This document shows, one piece after another, positions 51,885-60,821 of a stretch of DNA of 64,000 nucleotides (within the stretch, counting starts at the first letter, position 1; every line of letters starts with the position of its first letter). The DNA lies in the NCBI GenBank assembly GCA_016715965.1, contig JADJXG010000001.1, positions 2,733,501 through 2,797,500 on the forward strand, in the 5' to 3' direction. The notes under the pieces were generated by a model. It saw only the letters and a list, made by a program, of their open reading frames with translations. It did not search any database and had not been told where the DNA came from. Source of the DNA: Saprospiraceae bacterium (GTDB taxonomy: Bacteria; Bacteroidota; Bacteroidia; Chitinophagales; Saprospiraceae). The position numbers were made by a program, and so were the translations under genes.

Positions 51885-52805
51885 GGGTTTAAGATTTTAA
51901 TTGGACAGATAAAGTAACAGAAATTTACCCCATCTGTTCGCAGCCGTGGAATTTTAAGGGATAACCAATGAAACAATCCCACTCATTTATCGCGTATTTA
52001 ACTTCTTTTACTGCCATTCATTTGGTTAAATTGTTTTGAGCAGGATTTATAAAACCTATCTCAATATGATTTATGAAGCGTGAAAATGCTAAAAGCATGA
52101 CAAATTGGTCCTTGGCCAAAAGCGTATGTTTTTATTCAAGTCAAGCTTCCCAATTTATTTGGATCTGCCATTCCGGAAAAATTGAGAGGAATCATTTTTT
52201 ATTTATGGAAGATACTTTTAAAAATGTAAAAAATTAATCGTTTGGGAATAAAGCCGATACCTTGGTTAAAATATCAGATTTGAAAAATTGGATGAGTTCT
52301 CATCAAGTAAATGAATTGGGATTTTTAATACTTGGTATTTGAGACTAGTCAATAAATTAGCGATGCTAATAGTATATCAGAATTGAATGGAATATTGTGT
52401 CGTGGGTATTTGTTTGGGTAAGGAATTGTCCCTGATAGAGAAAGGATCAAATGAAGGTAACATTCCATTTTAGAGTGCAAATATTTTAGTGCTCTATGAA
52501 AGAATTTACACATTTTTTCAGTGATAGTATTTGGGCATTGGCAATGCATTTGTTGAGAAAATTAATTCAGGAAATTGCAATTGGCCATTGGTAAAATGGA
52601 TTTAACCGAAAAATATTATTTGTTTGCATTGTAGCGAAAGACCCTGCTAATCGCAGATATGATCTGTGGGATAACCCTCATTTTAAAATTTAATACTAAG
52701 CTCAAAAAACTCAAATGCTGTATGTAGCACAAATACTCGAGTTGGAATTAAGAATGAATTCTTAACACTTGCCGTATTTTGTGAGGAAGTTTGAACTCTG
52801 AATTG
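51885..52805. other. 0.92-kb non-coding gap
   Basis: The longest gene-free stretch of the window, between the start of the carboxylase gene and the end of the HtrA gene. It is AT-rich and has stops in all frames; the one short frame on the minus strand (52349-52549) gives 66 residues without a recognisable pattern. I see no tRNA, no repeat array and no TAnnTTTG element on the minus strand close to the carboxylase start. It might hold a decayed gene, a regulatory leader or an ncRNA, but nothing supports one choice. Confidence 0.5.
52748..52765. repeat. Perfect inverted repeat near the HtrA stop
   Basis: TTAAGAAT, GA, ATTCTTAA. It lies 41 bp past the HtrA stop on the minus strand. It may be an operator-like site or a weak terminator stem. 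Confidence 0.4.
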
Positions 52806-54251
52806 CTACTGGTTTTTATTAAAACTGTAAGGGTATCTTCCGCGATACTCTTCATAAAAGCCATCGAAGGAAATTTTATCGTTGGATTTTTCCATGGCTT
52901 TAATGAGTTCATCTACACTATTGACCTTCTGTCCATTGACGTGGGTGATGATGTAATTGGGAATCATATTGGTATTCCAAATTTTACTCTCCCTATAAAT
53001 GCTAAGGACCCTCACGCCTTTCGTTTTAATATTGGCAATTTCTTTTTCACTAAGATCTCTGAGTTCAAATCCATATTCTACCAGCACCGGATCTCGTCGT
53101 GTGCTGATGAGCTCTGTAGAATTGATTTGATTTTTTAAAATCGCTTTGGTTGAAAATTTTGATCCATTTCTCCAATAAGCCAAACTTACAGGGGTTCCAG
53201 GTCTAAATCGACCTATGATTTCCTGCAGTTCGGACACCGAATGGACGATTCTATCATTGACTTCTAAGATGATATCATCCGGCCTCAATCCGGCCTCATC
53301 TGCTGCTCCGTCTTTGGTAATGTTGGAGATGTACACACCTGCAATCCGTTCAAGTCCGTATTGTTTGGCGCGTTGGTTGTCCACATTTTCAATGGTGACG
53401 CCCAACAATCCGCGTTGAACGTTTCCAAATTCCTGTAGATCATACACCACTTTGCGCACAAGATTTGATGGAATGGAAAAAGAATATCCTTCATAGCGAC
53501 CCGTGAAAGTCATAATGGCAGTATTGATTCCGATGAGTTCGCCTTCAGAATTGACGAGAGCGCCTCCGGAATTACCCGGATTAACAGCAGCATCTGTTTG
53601 GATAAATGACTCTATCCGATATTGTTGGTTGTTGAGTATATTTATATTTCTCGCTTTTGCAGAAATGATGCCAGCCGTAACCGTGGATTGCAATCTGAAA
53701 GGATTCCCTACGGCAAGGACCCATTCACCAATCTGTGCAGAATCCGAGTTTCCAAAAAGCAAGTAGGGCAGCCCGGTCGCTTCTATTTTGAGTACGGCGA
53801 GGTCAGTATTTGGATCAGTACCAATCAACTTGGCCTGGTATTCGTGGTTGTCATTGAGCATGATCTGAATGGATTTGGCTTTCTCAATCACGTGGTTGTT
53901 GGTAACGATATAGCCATCTGGAGAAATAATGACACCTGAACCAGTGGATACACCCTTGTTGACCATGGGCATCAGGTCCTGACCATCTTGAATGCATTCA
54001 ATAAACACCACAGCCGGCGTTGAAATTTTTGCTGCTTCAATAAAATGGGTAGGGGCGCTGGAGTGAAGATTGCTGTGGATCCGATCTGATTTTATCAGCC
54101 TCTCCAAGACTTGTTGGTTTTCAAGATGGCTTTTATCGGATTGCTGGAGCGCTGTATAAGAATCAATGTAAATAAAATGATGCAAGGCCCAGGTGAGCGT
54201 GGAAGCCAAAAGGGCGGTGGAGGCGACAATAATCCATAATTGTTTGGTCAT
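52806..54251 (-). CDS. HtrA/DegP-type serine protease with PDZ domains
   Basis: A 481-residue S1C protease of the periplasm. One N-terminal membrane or signal helix (residues 5-25) is followed by a trypsin-like domain with His at about 120 (TNNHVIEKA), Asp at about 151 (NTDLAVLKIE) and Ser at about 227 (VNPGNSGGALVN). A clear PDZ domain comes next (GVYISNITKDGAADEAGLRP), and the last 90 residues form a second, more divergent PDZ. It degrades or refolds damaged envelope proteins. It follows the large surface protein gene but is separated from it by a terminator. Confidence 0.93.
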   Translation of the reverse strand: MTKQLWIIVASTALLASTLTWALHHFIYIDSYTALQQSDKSHLENQQVLERLIKSDRIHSNLHSSAPTHFIEAAKISTPAVVFIECIQDGQDLMPMVNKGVSTGSGVIISPDGYIVTNNHVIEKAKSIQIMLNDNHEYQAKLIGTDPNTDLAVLKIEATGLPYLLFGNSDSAQIGEWVLAVGNPFRLQSTVTAGIISAKARNINILNNQQYRIESFIQTDAAVNPGNSGGALVNSEGELIGINTAIMTFTGRYEGYSFSIPSNLVRKVVYDLQEFGNVQRGLLGVTIENVDNQRAKQYGLERIAGVYISNITKDGAADEAGLRPDDIILEVNDRIVHSVSELQEIIGRFRPGTPVSLAYWRNGSKFSTKAILKNQINSTELISTRRDPVLVEYGFELRDLSEKEIANIKTKGVRVLSIYRESKIWNTNMIPNYIITHVNGQKVNSVDELIKAMEKSNDKISFDGFYEEYRGRYPYSFNKNQ

Positions 54252-54292
54252 AAACTATTTATGTATAAAATAAATATTTAATAATTTATTAC

Positions 54293-54324
54293 AAAAACCA
54301 TGCCTCTTTTTAAGAGAAAGGCAT
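54293..54324 (-). terminator. Intrinsic terminator after the Ig-repeat protein gene
   Basis: On the minus strand ATGCC (54320-54324) and CTCTT pair with AAGAG and GGCAT (54300-54304), with a 2-nt bulge and an A-rich loop, and TTTTT follows. It closes the transcript of the large gene before the HtrA start. Confidence 0.55.
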
Positions 54325-54360
54325 TGCTTTCGTTGTCAAACAAATAGGAGCTCTTATGGA

Positions 54361-57300
54361 TTAACGAATCAAACTTAAAGTTGTCTTAAGTTCGACCAAC
54401 CTGTTTGAACCGCAAATATCAAGTGTGCCGATAAACTGCACAATGTAGCTATCCATCGGAGCCAACTGGCCTTGATAACTTCCATCCCAGGCTTCATCCG
54501 GATCATTGCTTTCGAAAACCATCTTGCCCCAACGATTGTAAATTCGCAGACTGAATCCATTGGGTTCAAAAATAGCATCCTGGTCAAAAACTACTTTAAA
54601 TTCATCGTTTTCTCGATCGCCATTGGGTGTAAAAACATTCGGCAAATGAATCTTGTTCTCCGCACCGCTTTCTTCCTGTTCCAAAGTAAAGAAAATCTTC
54701 ATCGAGTCACAACCGTTTTTATTGGTAATGTAGGCGACGTAATTTCCTTTCGTCATAAAATTTTGAAGTGAATCGCGTCCAATGACCTCCCCGTTCTCGT
54801 TTCTCCACTCAAAAATGGCAGAATCATACGGAAAGTTAGATTGTTTGAACAAATCATACACATTGAGAGAAGTGTCTTTGCAGATCGTATGTGTCACTCT
54901 CAACCCATCGTACATCAGGGGTAAACCCAGTAATCTTCGAATGACAACAGTGGTGTCGAATTGACAATCAAATTGGTCATATATCCTGATAATATGGGGC
55001 CCTTCATCCAAGCCACTGTAAAAGTTATTGGGGTCTTTGGGACTTCCATCCACACTGTAACGGATAGGGGGCACACCCTCTTTGATAAAAATACGGATGC
55101 TGCCATTGGGTTCTGATCCGCAAACATGGCTCAGCTCTATGCGATCGAGGACAATGGTGGCGTAGGGCTGTACGACCAGAGTACCTGTATAATCACAACC
55201 GTTCTTTTGATAGACGCGATAACTATGTCTTCCTTCAAATTCAAAAGTGACCGTTCTTCCAAAATCATTGCTGCTCATTCTTCGATCGAAAACATCTCTC
55301 CATGAGATGGAATCAAAAAAACCAAAATCCGGAACCGTAAAAGTCACCGTCCGATTTTGGCAACTAAACCAGATCGGGTTAGGGATTCCGGCGGAGTGAA
55401 CCACGGTATCGATCGTAACCACCATCGTGTCTGTAGAAATACATTCAGGGTTGGGTGTGCTGATGCGTGTGACATACGTCCCCGGAACGCGAATTATTTG
55501 GCGGATATTTCTTTCCTGACTGGATGAAATGCCAGGCCCTTTGAATTCAAAGCTGTAACTTGTTTTGTAATTCAACAAAGAAGCTGTAATGTCTAGGGTA
55601 TCCTGACGACAGGTAAGCAATCTGTCCTGACCCAGCAGCGCTTGTGGAATGTTGAGATTCTTGGAAACTACAACGGTGTCGTATGAATCACAACCGTTGA
55701 CACGATCCTCGACTTTAAAAACATATTCACCGGGTTGATCCACCACAGGCCTTCGCATGTTTGCATTGTTGGGATGAATTCCCGGCCCTGTCCAGCTCAA
55801 ATTGGCATTGGCGTCCGCAATATTGTAAGATCCATCCAATACCACCGATACAAAATCACAGGTGATTGCTTTGTCCAGACCTGCGCTGATAATGGGCTGA
55901 CCATCTTCTTTTGTAATCAGAATCGAGTCCAGGATTTCACAATTGAGCACAGTATCCCTTATCAGAATGTAATATTTTCCTGCCTGGCGGACGATAATTC
56001 TGTTGAGATTTCTATCCGCATCCGATACATTCGGACCTGCCCAGAAAAATTTTAGGTTTCTTCCGGTGGATTGGCTTGCATCCAATATTACAGTATCAGA
56101 TCTGCAATTTAGATCTGAAGTTTTAAACAAATTAATTTTTGGAAGGCTATCAGGTTCTCTGACAATTACCGTATCAGTTGCCTCGCAGAGAGAAATCAAA
56201 TGCTTGATGTGTAGGACATAGGTTCCGGGTTCTGAAATTTTGGGAGCAATGCTGTCCCTGTTTGTACTGTCAATGCCGGGCCCCGACCAGCTAATTTTGT
56301 AGTCTGCCCCCATTGAGCTAAAATTTCCACCAATGGTGATAGATGTCGAATCACAGGGCAAGGTTCTTTCTCTGCCGACGTCAGCCAATGCGGGTGTGCG
56401 GTTGATAAAAACCTCAACAGTGTCTGATGTTTCGCAGTTGTTTTGTAAATTCTGAACCCTCAGGACATACAGCCCGGGACGATCAACAGATTGAATGATT
56501 TCATTTTTGTTGCCCAATGAGATGCCCAAACCTGACCATTCCCAATAGTAACCCTGAATTAAATCCGAGCTGTCAGGAATTAACATTACTGTACTGTCCA
56601 CACAATTGATCAGTCTGTCTTCTCCCGCATAGGCCAGGGGTCTGATGGTATCTATGGAAATCAAAATACTGTCAGAACCCATGCAGCCACTCAGTGAATC
56701 GATCACCGTGAATATATAGAGTCCTGGAGTTGACAGGCTTGGGTTTAATTCAAATTTGTTGGAAAAATCAATCCCGGGTCCCTCCCAATAAAATCCCCGA
56801 TTTCCAAAGGTGTCAGGTCGTGTTACATCCATTTTAATGGCAGTAACAAGACAGTTTAAGGTTTGATCTGAACCCAAACCGGGATCAGGAGATGCAAACA
56901 CCTGAATCCGGATCAAAGTGTCATGCGTGCAACCTTCAGGACTGAGGGATCTTGCCCTATACAAAGTGGTGACATTGGGGCAGATTTCAATTTGTGAGAG
57001 GGTGTCCCTGTTTTCCCAAATGGTCAAATTTACGGAATCCGAATTCAAATAAACCAAAGTGCATTCTCCTCTGCACAGCAAGGATTTATCCACTGTTACA
57101 GCAAGATTTGGCTGTGCCAATTCAACGATTTCCACAGTATCACTTCCAAAGCAAGCTCTTTGATCCTCTACCAATAAAATCACAGATCCTGGAGTTGAAA
57201 CCAGGGTAATTTGTTCGGAAGTTCCGTCACTCCACTGGTATTTCTGCATTCCATCTGGGCCACTCAATTCTGTAAATTCTCCCTGACAGTAACTTAGCTG

Positions 57301-58479
57301 ACCCCGTATTTCGCCATCTACATTGGGTGCGAATATCAATCTTACAGGGGGACAGGCAAAAACCGGAGCCGGGGGAAAAATAATTTCATTGCCTAGTAGG
57401 GTGGTGCCCTGGCAGTGACAATTTACATCTGAGATTTCACGATAATTGTAATAGTCAATGGTATCATACACCCATTCCTCTCGCCATTGTAAATTAATTC
57501 TTTGAATAGAATTCAGTGGGACAGGGTTTTGGTTGCCATCCGTTCCGTACAATTCAAAAATGATAGGCTCAGGTCCGTAGTGAGTGGGGCCGTTGGGAAG
57601 ACTTAAAATAAACGCTTCGCCTCCGATTTCAATCAAAGAAACAAAATCCAACTTATGGTGATTGTTGCCATCAATATAATACCAGTTTCCTCCAAGGTGA
57701 ACCGGAATAGCAACCCGAATCGTATCGATCAGCAAGGTATCAAGACAATCATTGGGATCCGAAAAACATTTTTCCAGAGGACATTTTTGATTTAACTCTT
57801 CCAACAATCCACCAGTGATAATACTGATAAATCTCTGAATGTCATTCCTTACGATTTGGTTGTTTTCGTCGAGTTCTATAAATGGAGGTTGGCTGGTGGT
57901 CCAGTTAAGTCTGGCAGTATCTCTTTGAACAAGAATGTTTTGTGAAATACTGTCCACCATGCAACTGTTAGAATCAATGCCAAATAGTTCTTGTTTGACC
58001 TGGTATGTTTCACATTCGCCTCTGATTGAAAATCTCCAAAGAGGTGTCAACGGAATAAATCCATTCAAAACCCTGATGGGCCCGCAGGAATCGGTCGGAG
58101 AGACATGACAGGGGGTGGATTGATAATTCAAAGAAATTGTGTGCTCTGTCTCCTGTAACCTAAAATTCCGGTTTTCAAATTGAATTTGAATGGTGTCTGT
58201 ACTGATACAATTGCCTTGATCAATGTGATAGACAAATGAATATTCGCCACATGCTGTGACCCGTACTCGGATGCCTCCGGGAAACATGCTGTCCAATGAG
58301 ATCAGCTGTCTGGAATCATTGCAATTAAAAGTCCAGAATCCACCTGGCGGACTGCCAATCAGATCCGCATCATAACCACATACCAATCTGTCCTCGCCAG
58401 CATCTGCACAATCCTGTGCGGACAAGGAATCAGAGTGAAAAAATAAAATGACAAGGAATAAGAAAGCTGATTTTACCAT
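54361..58479 (-). CDS. Large surface protein with six Ig-like repeats and gliding-type T9SS C-terminus
   Basis: A 1372-residue protein. Residues 1-22 are a signal peptide (MVKSAFLFLVILFF...LSAQD). The first 480 residues hold several mixed Cys-rich beta domains. Six tandem repeats of about 83 residues follow (roughly 55400-56890), each with an early Cys, a WxGPGI-like motif, PGxY and a late Cys before DTV. After two further domains, the last 90 residues are the gliding-motility-associated C-terminal (CHU_C/T9SS type B) domain: LPNVFTPNGDRENDEF, SLRIYNRWGKMVFES, DEAWDGSYQG. It should be exported by T9SS and held at the surface. ATG 58479 is chosen, because the frame upstream of it is not a signal sequence. 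It may be an adhesin, but no binding site is visible. Confidence 0.88.
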   Translation of the reverse strand: MVKSAFLFLVILFFHSDSLSAQDCADAGEDRLVCGYDADLIGSPPGGFWTFNCNDSRQLISLDSMFPGGIRVRVTACGEYSFVYHIDQGNCISTDTIQIQFENRNFRLQETEHTISLNYQSTPCHVSPTDSCGPIRVLNGFIPLTPLWRFSIRGECETYQVKQELFGIDSNSCMVDSISQNILVQRDTARLNWTTSQPPFIELDENNQIVRNDIQRFISIITGGLLEELNQKCPLEKCFSDPNDCLDTLLIDTIRVAIPVHLGGNWYYIDGNNHHKLDFVSLIEIGGEAFILSLPNGPTHYGPEPIIFELYGTDGNQNPVPLNSIQRINLQWREEWVYDTIDYYNYREISDVNCHCQGTTLLGNEIIFPPAPVFACPPVRLIFAPNVDGEIRGQLSYCQGEFTELSGPDGMQKYQWSDGTSEQITLVSTPGSVILLVEDQRACFGSDTVEIVELAQPNLAVTVDKSLLCRGECTLVYLNSDSVNLTIWENRDTLSQIEICPNVTTLYRARSLSPEGCTHDTLIRIQVFASPDPGLGSDQTLNCLVTAIKMDVTRPDTFGNRGFYWEGPGIDFSNKFELNPSLSTPGLYIFTVIDSLSGCMGSDSILISIDTIRPLAYAGEDRLINCVDSTVMLIPDSSDLIQGYYWEWSGLGISLGNKNEIIQSVDRPGLYVLRVQNLQNNCETSDTVEVFINRTPALADVGRERTLPCDSTSITIGGNFSSMGADYKISWSGPGIDSTNRDSIAPKISEPGTYVLHIKHLISLCEATDTVIVREPDSLPKINLFKTSDLNCRSDTVILDASQSTGRNLKFFWAGPNVSDADRNLNRIIVRQAGKYYILIRDTVLNCEILDSILITKEDGQPIISAGLDKAITCDFVSVVLDGSYNIADANANLSWTGPGIHPNNANMRRPVVDQPGEYVFKVEDRVNGCDSYDTVVVSKNLNIPQALLGQDRLLTCRQDTLDITASLLNYKTSYSFEFKGPGISSSQERNIRQIIRVPGTYVTRISTPNPECISTDTMVVTIDTVVHSAGIPNPIWFSCQNRTVTFTVPDFGFFDSISWRDVFDRRMSSNDFGRTVTFEFEGRHSYRVYQKNGCDYTGTLVVQPYATIVLDRIELSHVCGSEPNGSIRIFIKEGVPPIRYSVDGSPKDPNNFYSGLDEGPHIIRIYDQFDCQFDTTVVIRRLLGLPLMYDGLRVTHTICKDTSLNVYDLFKQSNFPYDSAIFEWRNENGEVIGRDSLQNFMTKGNYVAYITNKNGCDSMKIFFTLEQEESGAENKIHLPNVFTPNGDRENDEFKVVFDQDAIFEPNGFSLRIYNRWGKMVFESNDPDEAWDGSYQGQLAPMDSYIVQFIGTLDICGSNRLVELKTTLSLIR
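55400..56890 (-). repeat. Six tandem Ig/PKD-like protein repeats
   Basis: Protein-level repeats of about 83 residues. The units open with a variant of AGEDRLINC (LGSDQTLNC, AGEDRLINC, VGRERTLPC, FKTSDLNC, AGLDKAITC, LGQDRLLTC) and close with a variant of NCETSDTVEV. Two cysteines are kept in every unit, as if each forms one disulfide. At DNA level the units have diverged and are not an evident recent amplification. Confidence 0.8.
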
Positions 58480-58631
58480 ATGGGACGGTTCATTGAAACG
58501 GCAACAAAATAATGAGAATACATCAGACCTAAAGATTAAAAATTTCCTGATGACCAACCTATTCTTTTTCAAAGAATTAAGGAAGTAATCCAAATAAAAG
58601 GAATTGCAGTCAAGAATGCCCAGACCCGATG

Positions 58632-59894
58632 TTAGCGTATCAGCAATTGTTCTCTACCAGGCCCGGTACTCAAATATTTAACACTTACTTTCGCAAGCTC
58701 TTCGATTCTTTTTGTAAAATCAATCAGTTCCTTGGGCAATTGATGAAATGGGACATTTGGAATGGCCTGTTTCCAACCTTTCATTTCATACAACTTGACT
58801 GATTCAATGTCATTCATATCATAAGGCAACTCATGGTTCCATTGGCCATTTAATTGATAAGCTTCTGCCAAACAGATTGTATCAAAATCATTGAGTACGT
58901 CTGCTTTGGTGATACAAAGGTCTGTGACGCCATTGATGATGCAAGCATAACGAAGCTGAACAAGGTCAAGCCAACCACATCTCCTTGGTCTTCCAGTGGT
59001 AGAACCAAATTCGTTTCCGGATTTTCTCAAGCTTTCCCCGGTCTCATCTTCCAATTCTGAGGGAAACGGTCCAGATCCAACCCGTGTGCAATAGGCTTTG
59101 GCAATGCCAATAACACGGCGAATATTGCCCGGAGAAATTCCCAATCCGGTGCAGACTCCGGCGGTGATGGTATTGGAACTCGTGACATAAGGATAGGTCC
59201 CAAAATCAACATCGAGCATGGTTCCCTGAGCACCTTCAGCCAGTAAATTTTCTCCTTCGTTCAGGCGGGCGTGCAACCAATATTCTGCGTCAATTTTTTG
59301 AATCCCGCGAAGGGAATCTAGACTGTCAAACCATCGGGTTTCTTCAACATCAATATCAAATTCAACTTCGGGAAATTGACGAATAAACTGCAAGTGTTTT
59401 TGCTTTAATTTTCTGTACAATTGTTCGAAGTCAGCTTTGTCAATGTCGCCCACCCTCAGACCATTTCGACCGGTTTTGTCCATGTAACAAGGGCCAATTC
59501 CTCTCAGCGTAGATCCAATTTTGTCCTTGCCTTTAAAGTTCTCTGAGGCGAGATCAATCCAACGGTGTCCGGGAAGGATCAAATGTGCTTTTCTGGATAA
59601 CAACAATCGGTCCAGAGCATCTTGTTTTTTAGGCAAAACAGATTGGATTTCTTTCTCCAGTGTAATCGGATCCAAAACCACCCCATTGCCTATCACATTG
59701 TAAACTTTGTCCCGAAATATTCCCGAAGGAATGGTGTGCAACACATGTTTTATACCATCAATATACAGGGTATGCCCGGCATTTGGTCCTCCTTGAAATC
59801 TGCAAACAACGCTGTATTGATCGGCCAGGTAATCGACGATCTTGCCTTTTCCTTCATCCCCCCATTGCAGCCCCAATATTACATCTACAGGCAT
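58632..59894 (-). CDS. purA: Adenylosuccinate synthetase
   Basis: A 420-residue GTP-dependent enzyme that makes adenylosuccinate from IMP and aspartate. The P-loop GLQWGDEGKGKIVDYLA is at residues 8-24, the substrate loop GGPNAGHTLYIDG near 36, and FGTYPYVTSSNTIT near 225, with IAKAYCTRVGSGPFP near 265. Length and ends are normal. The gene lies 69 bp after the methyltransferase and is probably in the same transcript. Confidence 0.96.
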   Translation of the reverse strand: MPVDVILGLQWGDEGKGKIVDYLADQYSVVCRFQGGPNAGHTLYIDGIKHVLHTIPSGIFRDKVYNVIGNGVVLDPITLEKEIQSVLPKKQDALDRLLLSRKAHLILPGHRWIDLASENFKGKDKIGSTLRGIGPCYMDKTGRNGLRVGDIDKADFEQLYRKLKQKHLQFIRQFPEVEFDIDVEETRWFDSLDSLRGIQKIDAEYWLHARLNEGENLLAEGAQGTMLDVDFGTYPYVTSSNTITAGVCTGLGISPGNIRRVIGIAKAYCTRVGSGPFPSELEDETGESLRKSGNEFGSTTGRPRRCGWLDLVQLRYACIINGVTDLCITKADVLNDFDTICLAEAYQLNGQWNHELPYDMNDIESVKLYEMKGWKQAIPNVPFHQLPKELIDFTKRIEELAKVSVKYLSTGPGREQLLIR

Positions 59895-59963
59895 TGGTTT
59901 TGATCATTTGGTAAAGCGCGAAGGTAGTTAAATTAAATATAATCCAAGATCTGATTGGCTTGC

Positions 59964-60767
59964 TCAGAAGTATTTCTGCCAGGGTTTCATAGATGGTTTG
60001 CAAAAAACATAGTTTCCAGAACTGAGTCCTGGATCTGTAAACAACAGACCCCATCGCAGGGTCTCCAGGCTGCAATGGAATTGCGGCCACTTGCAAATTT
60101 CCTTCCAACAACGAGACATGTCAGCTGACCAATGAATGTCGTCCAGAATAATACAAGTTTTCTTTGTCAGGAAGGGTAGTAATTTGGTCAAATACCTCTT
60201 GGTCGCTTCGCTTTGATGATCCCCATCCAGAAAAACCAGATCAAATGAAGGCCCCGTATATTCGTCCAGGAATTGGTCAAAATTTTTGTTTTCAATTTTA
60301 ACATGAGTCATCCTCAAATTAGCCAAAAGGGTTTCAGCTTCCTTACAGAAAAATGGGTTTCCCTCAATTCCGGTTACCCGTGCATTGGGAGCGGCCAGAC
60401 CAAGGGCCAGGCTGCTGATACCGAGACAAGTGCCCAATTCCAGAATGGATTGGGGATTTAGAAACCGGCACACTCGGAACAGGCTGTGCAAATGCTCTAA
60501 AGGCATCACAGAGCGGTGGGCAAACCTCCCCAAAATTTGACCGGCCTGTGACCTGGAAATTGAAAATTCGTCTTCAGGAATGAGTTCTCCACGGGAAACG
60601 ATCTGGTATCTCATTTGCCAGATCAAATCAAAAGCATAATAATATTGGTCATGATCAAAGGATTTCTGAACCAGTTGAAATAGTCTGGGAGAGTGCAGTT
60701 GGTAGATGGTCTTGGACCGAATCCAGTAATCCAGGTAAATGTGAATTCTGTCAATAAGTTTCATCAT
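59964..60767 (-). CDS. Class I SAM-dependent methyltransferase, O-methyltransferase-like
   Basis: A 267-residue protein. The SAM-binding domain starts with ILELGTCLGISSLALGLA (residues about 109-126), the acidic loop VTGIEGNP, and ends its core with LVFLDGDHQSEATKRYL and CIILDDIHWS. Its order and the FLDGDH motif match caffeoyl-CoA/catechol-type O-methyltransferases, and the first 100 residues form an added helical region. The acceptor is unknown. It may start at Met1 or Met2. It is upstream of purA on the same strand. Confidence 0.82.
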   Translation of the reverse strand: MMKLIDRIHIYLDYWIRSKTIYQLHSPRLFQLVQKSFDHDQYYYAFDLIWQMRYQIVSRGELIPEDEFSISRSQAGQILGRFAHRSVMPLEHLHSLFRVCRFLNPQSILELGTCLGISSLALGLAAPNARVTGIEGNPFFCKEAETLLANLRMTHVKIENKNFDQFLDEYTGPSFDLVFLDGDHQSEATKRYLTKLLPFLTKKTCIILDDIHWSADMSRCWKEICKWPQFHCSLETLRWGLLFTDPGLSSGNYVFCKPSMKPWQKYF

Positions 60768-60794
60768 ATCTTACATCAATATATATAATTTATT

Positions 60795-60802
60795 TATATT
60801 TG
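60795..60802 (+). promoter_or_regulatory. Candidate -7 element for the FG-GAP gene
   Basis: TATATTTG fits TAnnTTTG and predicts transcription start near 60809, 13 nt before ATG 60822. No -33 TTG is clear. Confidence 0.4.
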
Positions 60803-60821
60803 TGTTTTCAATGGAGAATAT

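Noticed and set aside
52349..52549. 66-residue minus-strand frame in the long gap
   Set aside because: No recognisable pattern, no start context and atypical composition.
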